From the NCBI GenBank assembly GCA_017454015.1, contig JAFTDW010000008.1, positions 27,756 through 91,755 on the forward strand: a stretch of DNA of 64,000 nt, read 5' to 3'. Below are positions 55,698 through 64,000 of this stretch, in pieces. Within the stretch, counting starts at the first letter, position 1, and each line of letters begins with the position of its first letter. The notes beneath the pieces are model-generated. The model was not told where the DNA came from, did no database searches, and saw only the letters and a list, made by a program, of their open reading frames with translations. Source of the stretch: Bacteroidales bacterium (lineage in GTDB: Bacteria; Bacteroidota; Bacteroidia; Bacteroidales; P3). The position numbers and the translations under genes are program-made.

Positions 55698-56165
55698 TTA
55701 GAACTTAAAGTGCGAGAATGCCTTGTTGGCCTCGGCCATGCGGTGGATATCCTCTTTACGTTTGAAAGCGGAGCCCTCTTCCTTGTAGGCTGCCTGAATC
55801 TCGGCGGCGAGCTTCAGAGCCATGGTCTTCTCGCTGCGCTTGCGGCTGAAGGAGATAAGGTTCTTCATGCCGATGCTTTGTTTGCGCTCGGGGCGTATCT
55901 CGGTAGGCACCTGGAAAGTGGCGCCACCGATACGGCGGCTCTTGACCTCCACGGAGGGAGTGATGTTGGCGAGAGCCTTTTTCCAGACCTCAAGGCCGTC
56001 CTCTTTGGTACGGTCCGACACAACATCGATTGCCTCGTAGAATATGCGATAGGCAATGGTTTTCTTGCCGCCCATCATAAGGTTGTTGACGAACTTGGTG
56101 ACAAGCACGTCGTTGTATTTAGGATCGGGAAGGATTATCCGTTTTTTTGGTTTTGCTTTTCTCAT
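55698..56165 (-). CDS. rpsG: 30S ribosomal protein S7
   Basis: The 155 residues: [95 protein letters not shown], with [17 protein letters not shown] at the end. Primary assembly protein of the 30S head. Confidence 0.98.
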   Translation of the reverse strand: MRKAKPKKRIILPDPKYNDVLVTKFVNNLMMGGKKTIAYRIFYEAIDVVSDRTKEDGLEVWKKALANITPSVEVKSRRIGGATFQVPTEIRPERKQSIGMKNLISFSRKRSEKTMALKLAAEIQAAYKEEGSAFKRKEDIHRMAEANKAFSHFKF

Positions 56166-56269
56166 CGCGTTGCTAAATCTTTAAGGTATAAGCGGGAGGG
56201 GGAGTGTGTTCCGCGCTGCTACTCTATGAATTAATGGAAATTGCGTTTTGTTAATTAATCGCGACAGGA

Positions 56270-56644
56270 TTATTTCTTGGGACGCTTGGCACCGTATTTG
56301 GAGCGGCGCTGGCGACGACCGTCGACACCGGAGGTATCGAGAGCACCTCTTATTATATGGTAACGCACGCCCGGGAGGTCCTTGACACGACCGCCACGAA
56401 TCATCACTATGCTGTGCTCCTGGAGGTTGTGGCCCTCGCCAGGGATGTAGGCGTTGACTTCCTTCTGGTTGGTGAGTCTCACACGAGCCACCTTACGCAT
56501 GGCCGAGTTAGGTTTCTTAGGGGTTGTGGTGTAAACCCTCGTGCAAACGCCGCGGCGCTGAGGACAGGAATCCAGAGCGGGAGATTTGCTTTTGTACTCC
56601 AGTTTTTGACGTCCTTTGCGAACTAATTGCTGAATTGTTGGCAT
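56270..56644 (-). CDS. rpsL: 30S ribosomal protein S12
   Basis: First gene of the supercluster. The 124 residues: [81 protein letters not shown]. The lysines at PKKPNS and VKDLPG whose substitution gives streptomycin resistance in other bacteria are wild type, and the aspartate of KDLPG that RimO methylthiolates is present. Confidence 0.98.
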   Translation of the reverse strand: MPTIQQLVRKGRQKLEYKSKSPALDSCPQRRGVCTRVYTTTPKKPNSAMRKVARVRLTNQKEVNAYIPGEGHNLQEHSIVMIRGGRVKDLPGVRYHIIRGALDTSGVDGRRQRRSKYGAKRPKK

Positions 56645-56674
56645 TTTCTTATTTACTATTGTATATTTAACTAC

Positions 56675-56690
56675 TTGTATCTCAATACAA
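56675..56690 (-). promoter_or_regulatory. Small hairpin in the rpsL leader
   Basis: TTGTAT and ATACAA arms (6 bp) around a 4-nt loop, in the middle of the roughly 75-nt leader between the predicted start of transcription and the rpsL ATG. Confidence 0.35.
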
Positions 56691-56723
56691 TCACACTATT
56701 CACTCTTTCCACTTGTCGGATTG

Positions 56724-56747
56724 CAAAGTTACGACTATTTTTTCAAC
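56724..56747 (-). promoter_or_regulatory. Promoter of the rpsL-rplQ supercluster
   Basis: The minus strand has TAACTTTG (56724-56731) flanked as GTCGTAACTTTGC, with GTTG (56744-56747) 12 nt upstream. No TTTG occurs at 19-21 nt. This is the only clear promoter found for the whole 19-kb cluster. Confidence 0.65.
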
Positions 56748-56984
56748 CGTGGAAATATTTCTGTAACTCACTTGTGTTAAATAATCTAAAAACCCTCAGA
56801 ATACATTATGTTTCTGAGAGTTGCATTTATACATTTTCCTCTCTGCCAAAACAGTTAGCAAAAGTAAAACCGCGAAAGGTCTCCACCCTTTGCACACAAT
56901 TGTTGATAACTTTTTGAAATGGGCGGGGTGGACGGGAAATGGCATGACGCCTCATATAGAAAAGAGGTGCGCTCTTTCCTGCGA
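56748..56984. other. AT-rich gap between ribBA and the rpsL promoter
   Basis: No coding frame. A weak GAAAGAG/CTCTTTTC hairpin at about 56958-56977 could end ribBA transcription. TGTTGATAA occurs near 56901. No other recognisable feature. Confidence 0.3.
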
Positions 56985-58202
56985 CTATTTCAGTCCGAGG
57001 GTGTGCCCCATGCGTTCCTGCTTGGTCAAGAGGTATCGCTCGTTGAAACGGTTGGGCTTGACCACTATCGGAACCGTGTCGACTATCTCAAGGCCGTAGC
57101 CTTGCAGACCGCTTCGCTTGACGGGGTTGTTGGTTATGAGGCGCATCTTGCGCACGCCGAGGTCGCGCAGTATCTGGGCACCGATGCCGTAGTCGCGCTC
57201 GTCGGCTTTGAAGCCGAGGCGCAGGTTGGCGTCGACGGTGTCGAGCCCCTGCTCCTGCAGGTGGTAGGCCTTGAGTTTGTTTACGAGACCTATTCCCCTA
57301 CCCTCTTGGCTCATATATACCACCAGCCCTTTGCCCTCCTGCTCTATCATCTCCATGGCTCGGTGGAGCTGTTCGCCGCAGTCGCACTTGCAGGAGCCAA
57401 AGATGTCGCCCGTGGCGCAGCTGGAGTGTACGCGCACAAGCACCGGCTCGTCGGGCTGCCACTCGCCCTTCTTGAGCACCATGTGGGTGGTGCCGTTGTC
57501 GAGCTGAGTATATGCCATGAGGCGGAAGTTGCCCCACTGGGTTGGCAGGTTCACCTCCTCCTCCTTGCGTATGAGTGTCTCGTGAGCTATACGGTAGGCT
57601 ATGAGATCCTTTATAGCCACTATCTTGAGTCCGTACTTGTCGGCCACTTGTCGCAGTTGCGGCAGGCGGGCCATTGTGCCGTCGTCATTGATAATCTCTA
57701 TGAGTGCTCCGCAGGGTTGGAGTCCGGCGAGGCGTGCGAGGTCGACAGCAGCCTCTGTGTGGCCGGCGCGCACGAGCACGCCGCCGTTGCGGGCGCGCAG
57801 TGGGTTGATGTGGCCCGGGCGACCAAGGTCGGAGGCCTTGGTTGCAGGGTTTGCAAGGGCGTTGATGGTCATAGCCCTGTCGTGCATCGAGACCCCCGTG
57901 GTGCATCCGTTGCCAAGGAGGTCGACGGTCACGGTGAAGGGGGTTCCGAGAAGCGACGTGTTGTCGTGAACCTGCATGTCGAGGTTGAGCTCGCGGCAAC
58001 GGTCCTCGGTCATGGGTACACAGAGCACGCCGCGCCCGTTCTTGAGCATGAAGTTGACATGCTCGGGTGTTATTTTCTCCGCTGCCATGTTGAAGTCGCC
58101 CTCGTTTTCGCGGTCTTCATCGTCGACAACAATCACAAAACGACCCTCGCGGAAATCATCGAGAGCCTCTTCTATAGTATTCATTTTAAACTTGCTATCC
58201 AT
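56985..58202 (-). CDS. ribA: Bifunctional DHBP synthase / GTP cyclohydrolase II RibBA
   Basis: Supplies both first committed precursors of riboflavin. The 405 residues have an N-terminal ribB domain ([77 protein letters not shown]). The C-terminal ribA domain has the zinc cysteines [39 protein letters not shown] and [18 protein letters not shown]. The ATG at 58202 is used; a second ATG six codons later (MNTIEEAL) is an equally plausible start. Complements ribD at 35333. Confidence 0.95.
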   Translation of the reverse strand: MDSKFKMNTIEEALDDFREGRFVIVVDDEDRENEGDFNMAAEKITPEHVNFMLKNGRGVLCVPMTEDRCRELNLDMQVHDNTSLLGTPFTVTVDLLGNGCTTGVSMHDRAMTINALANPATKASDLGRPGHINPLRARNGGVLVRAGHTEAAVDLARLAGLQPCGALIEIINDDGTMARLPQLRQVADKYGLKIVAIKDLIAYRIAHETLIRKEEEVNLPTQWGNFRLMAYTQLDNGTTHMVLKKGEWQPDEPVLVRVHSSCATGDIFGSCKCDCGEQLHRAMEMIEQEGKGLVVYMSQEGRGIGLVNKLKAYHLQEQGLDTVDANLRLGFKADERDYGIGAQILRDLGVRKMRLITNNPVKRSGLQGYGLEIVDTVPIVVKPNRFNERYLLTKQERMGHTLGLK

Positions 58203-58238
58203 AACTTTGTGCCAATTTTAGGGTGGCGTGCGCAATTG

Positions 58239-58262
58239 CAAAGTTACGGCTTTTTTATCCAA
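58239..58262 (-). promoter_or_regulatory. ribBA promoter
   Basis: TAACTTTG (58239-58246) flanked as GCCGTAACTTTGC; TTGG (58259-58262) lies 12 nt upstream. The -7 box is 36 nt before the ribBA start. No FMN riboswitch fits in the short leader. Confidence 0.6.
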
Positions 58263-58299
58263 TTTAATAAAAAAACGGCGCTGTTCAAAAAAAAATCCG

Positions 58300-58307
58300 T
58301 ATTTTTG
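58300..58307 (+). promoter_or_regulatory. kbl -7 element
   Basis: TATTTTTG flanked as TCCGTATTTTTGCC, 56 nt before the kbl ATG and divergent from the ribBA promoter. No good upstream TTTG. Confidence 0.55.
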
Positions 58308-58363
58308 CCTTTTGTAACAAACAGCAATTTGCTCTTAATAGACAACTTTAAAACATTGTAATT

Positions 58364-59545
58364 ATGTATACTAAATTCCAAGAGCATCTCCGCAAGGAGC
58401 TGGCCGACATCGAGGCCGCCGGTCTTTACAAGCACGAGCGTATCATTGAGAGTCCGCAGGGTGCTGAAATCATGGTGAAGGGCAAGAAATGCCTCAACTT
58501 TTGCGCCAACAACTATCTGGGATTGGCCGACAACCCCGAGCTTATCGAGGCTGCCAAGCGCGGCATGGACGCCCGCGGCTTCGGCATGGCAAGCGTGCGC
58601 TTCATCTGCGGTTGCCAAGACCTCCACAAACAACTTGAGAAGAAGATTGCCGACTTCTTCGGCACCGAGGACACCATCCTCTACGCTGCCTGCTTCGACG
58701 CCAACGGCGGCGTGTTCGAGCCCCTGCTCACCGAAGAGGACGCCATCATCTCCGACGCCCTCAACCACGCCTCCATCATCGACGGCGTGCGTCTCTGCAA
58801 GGCACAGCGCTACCGCTACGCCAACGCCGACATGGCCGACCTCGAGAAGCAGCTCCAGGAAGCCCAGAAGAACCGTTTCCGCATCATCGTCACCGACGGT
58901 GTCTTCTCCATGGACGGCAACGTCTGCCCCCTCGACAAGATCTATGAGCTCGCCCAGAAATACGACGCCATGGTGATGGTTGACGAGAGCCACTCCGCCG
59001 GTGTTGTCGGCAAGACAGGCCGTGGCGTTACCGAGCGCTACAACCTGCGCGGCAAGGTGGAGATCCTCACCGGCACGCTGGGCAAGGCCTTCGGCGGCGC
59101 TATGGGTGGTTTCACCACCGGCCGCAAAGAGATTATCGACATGCTGCGCCAGCGTAGCCGTCCCTACCTCTTCAGCAACTCCATGGCCCCCGGCCTCGTG
59201 GCCGCCGGCATCCGCATGTTCGACCTCATGAGCGAGACCAACGCCCTGCAGGACAAGCTGCACGAGAACACCGACTACTTCCTGCGCCGCATGAAGGAAG
59301 AGGGCTTCGACTGCAAGCCGTCGGAGAGCGCCATCTGCGCCGTGATGATCTACGACGCCGCCAAGAGCCAGCAGTATGCCGCCAAGATGCAGGAAGAAGG
59401 CATCTTCGTCACCGGCTTCTACTATCCCGTGGTACCCAAAGGCCAGGCCCGTATCCGCGTGCAGATAAGCGCAGCCCACGAGCACGAGCACCTCGACAAG
59501 TGCATCGAGGCCTTCAAGAAAGTCCGCAAAGAGATAGAAGGCTAA
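58364..59545 (+). CDS. kbl: Glycine C-acetyltransferase (2-amino-3-ketobutyrate CoA ligase)
   Basis: PLP-dependent alpha-oxoamine synthase acting in threonine/glycine interconversion. The 393 residues: CLNFCANNYLGLADNPE, GFGMASVRFICGCQDLHKQLEKKIADFFGTED, VMVDESHSAGVVGKTGRGVTE, and the PLP lysine K241 in TGTLGKAFGGAMGGFTTG. The FGMASVRFICG stretch favours KBL over serine palmitoyltransferase, which the phylum also has. tdh, its usual partner, is not adjacent. Codon use is strongly C-ending, which suggests high expression. Confidence 0.93.
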   Translation: MYTKFQEHLRKELADIEAAGLYKHERIIESPQGAEIMVKGKKCLNFCANNYLGLADNPELIEAAKRGMDARGFGMASVRFICGCQDLHKQLEKKIADFFGTEDTILYAACFDANGGVFEPLLTEEDAIISDALNHASIIDGVRLCKAQRYRYANADMADLEKQLQEAQKNRFRIIVTDGVFSMDGNVCPLDKIYELAQKYDAMVMVDESHSAGVVGKTGRGVTERYNLRGKVEILTGTLGKAFGGAMGGFTTGRKEIIDMLRQRSRPYLFSNSMAPGLVAAGIRMFDLMSETNALQDKLHENTDYFLRRMKEEGFDCKPSESAICAVMIYDAAKSQQYAAKMQEEGIFVTGFYYPVVPKGQARIRVQISAAHEHEHLDKCIEAFKKVRKEIEG

Positions 59546-59573
59546 CCCCCGCACAATAAACGCAAAACAAAGC

Positions 59574-59612
59574 AAATGCGGGTGCCCACGGTTTCATGGG
59601 CACCCGCATTTA
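59574..59612 (+). terminator. kbl terminator
   Basis: Perfect 15-nt arms AAATGCGGGTGCCCA (59574-59588) and TGGGCACCCGCATTT (59597-59611) around an 8-nt loop. The A-rich and T-rich ends make it able to work in either direction. Confidence 0.9.
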
Positions 59613-59769
59613 CATTCATACCAACGCCACACCCTAATACCCCCCCGTGCGAAATGCATTTGCCGGTTGTAACTGAGCTTGGGCGCTGCGCGGCGGCGGG
59701 GTGGCGACATACCTCGCCAGAGGGCTTTTACCATTTTTTATAACTTACGATATTATTTAATATCTGGCA
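59613..59769. other. Gap between kbl terminator and rpsA promoter
   Basis: GC-rich to 59720, then AT-rich. GATATTATTTAATATC (about 59749-59764) is a near-perfect palindrome immediately upstream of the promoter. No coding frame. Confidence 0.35.
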
Positions 59770-59793
59770 TTTGATTTTTTTTTCTTATCTTTG
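59770..59793 (+). promoter_or_regulatory. rpsA promoter
   Basis: TATCTTTG (59786-59793) followed by C, with TTTG (59770-59773) 12 nt upstream. Predicted transcription start is about 59798-59800, exactly where the leader hairpin begins. Confidence 0.6.
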
Positions 59794-59799
59794 CAATTC

Positions 59800-59907
59800 T
59801 GTTGCTCGGATAGTTCGGCGCCTGTCAACCGAATAATATTCAGCAACATAATACAATGTCAAACCCGTGCCGGACAGGCGGCCGCAAAACAAAAACAAAC
59901 AATTTTT
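59800..59907 (+). promoter_or_regulatory. Structured rpsA 5' leader (possible pseudoknot)
   Basis: Three complementary pairs: TGTTGCT (59800-59806) with AGCAACA (59842-59848); TTCGG (59814-59818) with CCGAA (59829-59833); and loop sequence CGCCTGTC (59819-59826) with GACAGGCG (59873-59880). The first two form one hairpin. The third joins its loop to a site 28 nt before the ATG, either as a pseudoknot or as an alternative fold. In E. coli S1 represses its own mRNA, so this may be a cis-acting control site. Confidence 0.5.
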
Positions 59908-61752
59908 ATGGATTACAAGAACGTGCAACCCCTTGAGGACTTCGACTGGAACGCCATCGACGAGAAAAAAGAGTTGAAGAATGACGAGCAGATGCAAAAG
60001 ATGGGCGAAGCCTATGACAAGACCTTCAGCCAATTCACGGCACAGGACGTCATCGAAGGCTCCATTGTCAGCATCTCCGACCGCGAAGCGGTGGTCAACA
60101 TCGGCTTCAAGAGCGACGGCGTGATCCCGGCCAGCGAGCTGCGCTACAACCCCAACTTCCGCCCCGGCGACAAGATTGAGGTCTACGTGGAGAGCCAGGA
60201 AGACTCCAACGGCCAGCTCCAACTCTCTCACAAGAAAGCCCGCATCCTCAAATCGTGGGAGCGCGTCAACCAAGCTTACGAGAGCCAGGAGATCATCACC
60301 GGCTACGTCAAGAGCCGCACCAAAGGCGGTCTCATCGTTACCGTGTTCGACAACATCGAAGCCTTCCTTCCCGGCTCGCAGATCGACGTCAAGCCCATCC
60401 GCGACTACGATGTGTTTGTCGACAAGAACATGGAGTTCAAGGTGGTGAAGATCAACCACGAGTACAAGAATGTGGTGGTATCCCACAAAGCCCTTATCGA
60501 AGACGAGATCGAGGCCCAGAAAGCCGAGATTATCAGCCATCTCGAGAAAGGCCAGGTGCTCGAAGGCACTGTCAAGAACATCACCTCCTACGGTGTGTTT
60601 ATCGACCTCGGCGGTGTCGACGGTCTTATCCACATCACCGACCTGTCGTGGGGCCGCATCAGCCACCCCGAAGAGATTGTGCAGCTCGACCAGAAGCTCA
60701 ACGTCGTCATCCTCGACTTCGACGAGCAGCGCCGCCGCATAGCCCTCGGTCTCAAACAGCTCACGCCTCACCCGTGGGATGCCCTCGACCCGAACCTCAA
60801 AGCCGGCGACCGCATCCACGGCAAGGTGGTTGTCATTGCCGACTACGGCGCATTCGTGGAGGTCATGCCCGGAGTGGAAGGCCTTATCCATGTGAGCGAG
60901 ATGAGCTGGAGCCAGCACCTGCGCAGCGCACAGGACTTCCTCAAGGTTGGACAAGAGGTTGACGCCGTCATAATCTCCATCGACCGCGAGAGCCGCAAGA
61001 TGAGCCTCGGCCTCAAGCAACTCACCCCCGACCCGTGGATTACCATTGCCGACAAATACCCCGTGGGCAGCAAGCACACCGCCATAGTGCGCAACTTCAC
61101 CAACTTCGGCATCTTTGTCGAGCTTGAGGAAGGTGTCGACGGCCTAATCCATATCAGCGACCTCTCCTGGAGCAAGAAGATCAAACACCCCGCCGAGTTC
61201 ACCAAGATTGGCGAGCAGATTGAGGTCAAAGTCCTTGAGGTCAACGCCGAGCAGCGTCGTCTCAGCCTCGGCCACAAGCAGCTTGAGGAGAACCCGTGGG
61301 ATGTCTACGAGAGCCTCTTTGCAGTAGGCACAGTCCACCAAGGCACCATCACCGCCATGAACGACAAGGGTGCCACCGTCACACTGCCCTACGGCGTGGA
61401 AGCCTTTGCACCGATGCGCCACCTCGAGAAAGAGGACAAGACCAAAGCCCGTGTCGACGAGACACTTGACTTCAAGGTCATAGAGTTCTCCAAAGAGGGC
61501 AAGAAGATTATCGTTTCCCACACCCGCATCTTCCAGGATGCCGCCGAGAACGAGAAGCTCCGCGCAGAGAACGACGAGGCCAAGAAAGACCGCGCAGCAA
61601 AGCGCACCGCCAAGAAAATCTCCGACAACCTCGAGAAGACCACCCTTGGCGACCTTGACGTGCTCAAGAAACTCATGGACAACGACGAGCCCGCTCCCGC
61701 CGCTGAGACTCCCGCAGAGCCTGCAGCCGAAGAGCCTAAGGGCGACGAGTAG
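59908..61752 (+). CDS. rpsA: 30S ribosomal protein S1
   Basis: mRNA-binding protein of 614 residues from ATG 59908 (MDYKNVQPLEDFDWNAI); the open frame upstream is the structured leader. Successive S1 domains: VIEGSIVSISDREAVVNIGFKSDGVIPASEL, ITGYVKSRTKGGLIVTVFDNIEAFLPGSQ, LEGTVKNITSYGVFIDLGGVDGLIHITDLSW, IHGKVVVIADYGAFVEVMPGVEGLIHVSEMSW, HTAIVRNFTNFGIFVELEEGVDGLIHISDLSW and HQGTITAMNDKGATVTLPYGVEAFAP. That is six domains, followed by a charged tail ending in Pro/Ala/Glu repeats. Confidence 0.97.
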   Translation: MDYKNVQPLEDFDWNAIDEKKELKNDEQMQKMGEAYDKTFSQFTAQDVIEGSIVSISDREAVVNIGFKSDGVIPASELRYNPNFRPGDKIEVYVESQEDSNGQLQLSHKKARILKSWERVNQAYESQEIITGYVKSRTKGGLIVTVFDNIEAFLPGSQIDVKPIRDYDVFVDKNMEFKVVKINHEYKNVVVSHKALIEDEIEAQKAEIISHLEKGQVLEGTVKNITSYGVFIDLGGVDGLIHITDLSWGRISHPEEIVQLDQKLNVVILDFDEQRRRIALGLKQLTPHPWDALDPNLKAGDRIHGKVVVIADYGAFVEVMPGVEGLIHVSEMSWSQHLRSAQDFLKVGQEVDAVIISIDRESRKMSLGLKQLTPDPWITIADKYPVGSKHTAIVRNFTNFGIFVELEEGVDGLIHISDLSWSKKIKHPAEFTKIGEQIEVKVLEVNAEQRRLSLGHKQLEENPWDVYESLFAVGTVHQGTITAMNDKGATVTLPYGVEAFAPMRHLEKEDKTKARVDETLDFKVIEFSKEGKKIIVSHTRIFQDAAENEKLRAENDEAKKDRAAKRTAKKISDNLEKTTLGDLDVLKKLMDNDEPAPAAETPAEPAAEEPKGDE

Positions 61753-61782
61753 TCTCTGACCGACACTCTGTCAAGAAAACAC

Positions 61783-61825
61783 AGCGAGGTGTCGCCACCC
61801 AAAAGCGACACCTCGCTTCTTTTTA
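61783..61825 (+). terminator. rpsA terminator
   Basis: Perfect 13-nt arms AGCGAGGTGTCGC (61783-61795) and GCGACACCTCGCT (61805-61817) with a 9-nt loop and the tail TCTTTTT. Confidence 0.92.
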
Positions 61826-61993
61826 CCCAAACCGGACATTGTTTTAACTAAGAATATATTTACGGCAATCGGACAATGAATTACAGGTAGTTATCTATTT
61901 TGTGTAAAAAAAATATCACTTTCTTTGTAACAAAAATCGCATTTTTACGTCTTATATATAGACAAAGTTTTCTATTTATTAATAAAAGCGACC

Positions 61994-64000
61994 ATGAAAC
62001 GTTATCTGTTAGTGCTCTTTGCAGCCTTATATATACTTGCCGACACCACCGAGCTTCGCGCCCAAGCAGCACAGCAGGCTTGCAACGGACTCAAGAACCC
62101 CATAAACTTTATACTGTACACCAGCGACCAGACCGGCCGCTACTCGGGTGCCACAGGCCGCAAAGACACACGCAGAAGTACCTGTTCAACGCCCGGCATG
62201 ACATTCAACGCCGACGTCAGCACTATGCAGATGGCCAACGAGAGCGGCGGCTCGTCGTGCTACAACCAGCTGGGAACCGACTACATGAACCGTTTCGTGA
62301 TTAAAAGTGCGGGCACCGACGCCCTCACCAGCAACCAGCTCTCCTACCTGCCGCCCGACCCTTCGTTTACGCGCTCCATACGCCTTGGCAATGCCTGCGG
62401 CGGCGCACAGGCCGAGGCTCTTTACTACGACTTCCGCGTAACCTTCGACAACGCCCTTATCACCATCTGGTATTCCATCTCGCTCTACAACGCCCTGCAC
62501 TCCGAGCAGAACGGAGCCCCCAACCCCGAGTTCGGCATCCGCGTCAAACGCAAAGTGGGCAACACCTATGTCAACATCAGTGACACCCTGTGCAATGTGG
62601 TGCCCAGCCCTCTGTACAGCACAAGCCTCGGCCAGTTTGTGATGCCCAACAACAACAACGTCTACAAGCCGTGGGCCAAGGTGGTTATCAACCTCTACAA
62701 CTTCCTCTACCAGGATTTGCGCATAGAGGTTATGACGGGCGACTGCTCCTATTCGGCCCACTACGGCTACTGCTACATCGCCGGTGAGTGCCAGCCCATG
62801 CGCCTTGAGGCCAACGGCTGCGCAGCAGGTGAGACCGAGGACATAGGTCGTATCTCAGCCCCCAAGGGATTGAGCGCCTACCAGTGGTACAAGAGCCGCA
62901 CAGGCTTCCTTACTGGCACCGCGGCACAAGACCCAAGAAACTATGTGCCCATCCCTAACGAGACCGACTCCATACTCAACGTCACCGTGGACCACCTCAC
63001 CACTGCCAACGGCGACACCGTGGCACAACAGTCGTTCATGTGCGAGATGACCTCCTACATGAACCCTGAAGTGGACCAAAACGGCAACCCGCTATACCCC
63101 ATCAAGTCGCAGCTCTTCACCGACGTGATGAACAAGAAACCCAAGCTCGCCCTCGACACCATACTGGAGTGCAACAGCATGGTGACCCTCATCGACCGCA
63201 GCCAGGCCCCCATCATCGAGACGGCCAGCGACAACGTGGACACCAGCCTTACCCAGTGGACCATCTACGGCGACCGCGACACTATGGGTGCGCCGGTCTA
63301 CACCGGCTCCGGCGGCAAGGCCACATATACGTTCCCACAGGCAGGCATGTACGCAGTCACCGTGCGCACCTCCGCAAGGGACACCACCTGCTGGAACAAG
63401 AAGACCGTCCTCGTGCGCGCCATAGCGCCTATCAACCCGGGCTTTGAGTTTGAGCGCAACGACCTCTGCTTCCGCGACATCATAGCCATAGGCGACACCA
63501 CTACAGGCTCCGAATGGCGCCGCTGGGTTCTGCACAACCGCGACGGCTCCACCGATACCCTCGCCGACACTGCACGCACCATCCATATCTCCTTCGACGA
63601 CACCACCCTCGTGGAGCTCATAGCTGCGGCGCGTCCCGCCGACGTCACCGACGGGAACGGCAACCGAATACAGAAGCTCTGTCCCAACACTGCCTCCAAG
63701 ACCATCCGCGTGGGTAGGTACCCGCGGCTGCAGGTGGTGGGCGACACCATAGTCTGCATAGGCTCCAGCGGCGACATCAATGTCTCCACCGACGTGGAGG
63801 GCTGCACCTTTGAGTGGTACGACGCCATGGGAGCCAACGCCCCCTTCAGCAGCAGCACACATATCACCGTGTCGCCGCGCCGCAGCACATGGTACTACGT
63901 GAAGGTGACCACCCACCCCAACGAGTGCTTCACATGGGACAGCATCTTCGTGCGCGTGGTGGACCCCACACTCGCCGCCAGCACCCACCAGATATGCGTG
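61994..64000 (+). CDS. Large secreted PKD/Ig-like surface protein (partial, 3' end outside window)
   Basis: The frame is open from ATG 61994 to the window end (669 codons). Signal peptide MKRYLLVLFAALYILADTTELRAQ. The N-terminal 260 residues are strand-rich with paired cysteines (LGNACGGAQAEALYYDFRV, EVMTGDCSYSAHYGYCYIAGEC). After that come PKD or Ig-like modules: AYQWYKSRTGF, KATYTFPQAGMYAVTVRT, LQVVGDTIVCIGSSGDINVSTDVEGCTFEWYD, STWYYVKVTTHPNECFTWDSIFVRVVD. This resembles giant T9SS-dependent adhesins, but the C-terminal sorting domain is not visible. Neither a protease nor a glycosidase motif was seen. Confidence 0.8.
   Translation, partial: MKRYLLVLFAALYILADTTELRAQAAQQACNGLKNPINFILYTSDQTGRYSGATGRKDTRRSTCSTPGMTFNADVSTMQMANESGGSSCYNQLGTDYMNRFVIKSAGTDALTSNQLSYLPPDPSFTRSIRLGNACGGAQAEALYYDFRVTFDNALITIWYSISLYNALHSEQNGAPNPEFGIRVKRKVGNTYVNISDTLCNVVPSPLYSTSLGQFVMPNNNNVYKPWAKVVINLYNFLYQDLRIEVMTGDCSYSAHYGYCYIAGECQPMRLEANGCAAGETEDIGRISAPKGLSAYQWYKSRTGFLTGTAAQDPRNYVPIPNETDSILNVTVDHLTTANGDTVAQQSFMCEMTSYMNPEVDQNGNPLYPIKSQLFTDVMNKKPKLALDTILECNSMVTLIDRSQAPIIETASDNVDTSLTQWTIYGDRDTMGAPVYTGSGGKATYTFPQAGMYAVTVRTSARDTTCWNKKTVLVRAIAPINPGFEFERNDLCFRDIIAIGDTTTGSEWRRWVLHNRDGSTDTLADTARTIHISFDDTTLVELIAAARPADVTDGNGNRIQKLCPNTASKTIRVGRYPRLQVVGDTIVCIGSSGDINVSTDVEGCTFEWYDAMGANAPFSSSTHITVSPRRSTWYYVKVTTHPNECFTWDSIFVRVVDPTLAASTHQICV

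Noticed and set aside
56991-58361. Long plus-strand open frame over ribBA
   Set aside because: Antisense shadow; the minus frame has complete RibB and RibA motifs.

Overview
The window is a piece of a Bacteroidales (Bacteroidota) chromosome. Four genes encode secreted proteins of type IX secretion cargo type: three have the C-terminal sorting domain and the fourth runs off the edge. There are many lipoproteins and outer-membrane barrels, the promoters have the Bacteroidota -7 element TAnnTTTG, Shine-Dalgarno sequences are essentially absent, and L36 and S14 are zinc-free. I cannot place the family or genus. No tRNA, rRNA, CRISPR, IS element or prophage was seen; the content is vertical housekeeping DNA with lineage-specific envelope genes between blocks.

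Layout. (1) 1-8261, minus strand: division/cell-wall (dcw) cluster mraZ-rsmH-ftsL-pbp-murE-mraY-[murD slot]-ftsW, ftsW cut by the left edge. The murD slot holds only a 179-residue stand-alone MurD C-terminal domain with degenerate active-site motifs. mraZ is preceded by a phased MraZ-box array. (2) 8578-10483, plus strand: rpmH (48 codons) and rlmD. (3) 10480-23682, minus strand: fabD, a flippase, an outer-membrane barrel, an M48 metallopeptidase fused to a C-terminal barrel, a secreted protein of unknown function, then the tight operon M23/LysM peptidase-trmD-namZ-like muramidase-Ig-like lipoprotein, and a T9SS cargo gene. (4) 23869-34179: a T9SS cargo gene, apbE, yicC, a large T9SS cargo gene on the other strand, then TPR lipoprotein-DUF4292 lipoprotein-LolA-like protein-tadA. 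(5) 34221-37622, minus strand: recA, ribD, eno. (6) 37775-56644, minus strand: the fused str-S10-spc-alpha supercluster from rpsL to rplQ, including fusA, secY, map, infA and rpoA, with no tuf. (7) 56985-64000: ribBA (minus), kbl and rpsA (plus), and a large secreted PKD/Ig-like protein cut by the right edge.

How it fits together: the dcw cluster makes lipid-linked peptidoglycan precursors and the septal synthase, while the M23 peptidase and the NamZ-like muramidase trim and recycle peptidoglycan. The ribosomal supercluster supplies translation, secretion (SecY) and transcription (RpoA).

Most notable signals: the degenerate MurD-like domain protein; the M48-barrel fusion; a possible pseudoknot or switch leader for rpsA; the 10-bp-phased MraZ boxes; an extended promoter motif CGTAnnTTTGC with a frequent TTG 12 nt upstream; two families of low-complexity spacer repeats between co-directional genes; and a paired palindromic operator-like site before the M23 operon. 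Family and function statements rest on recognition of motifs by eye; no database search was run.
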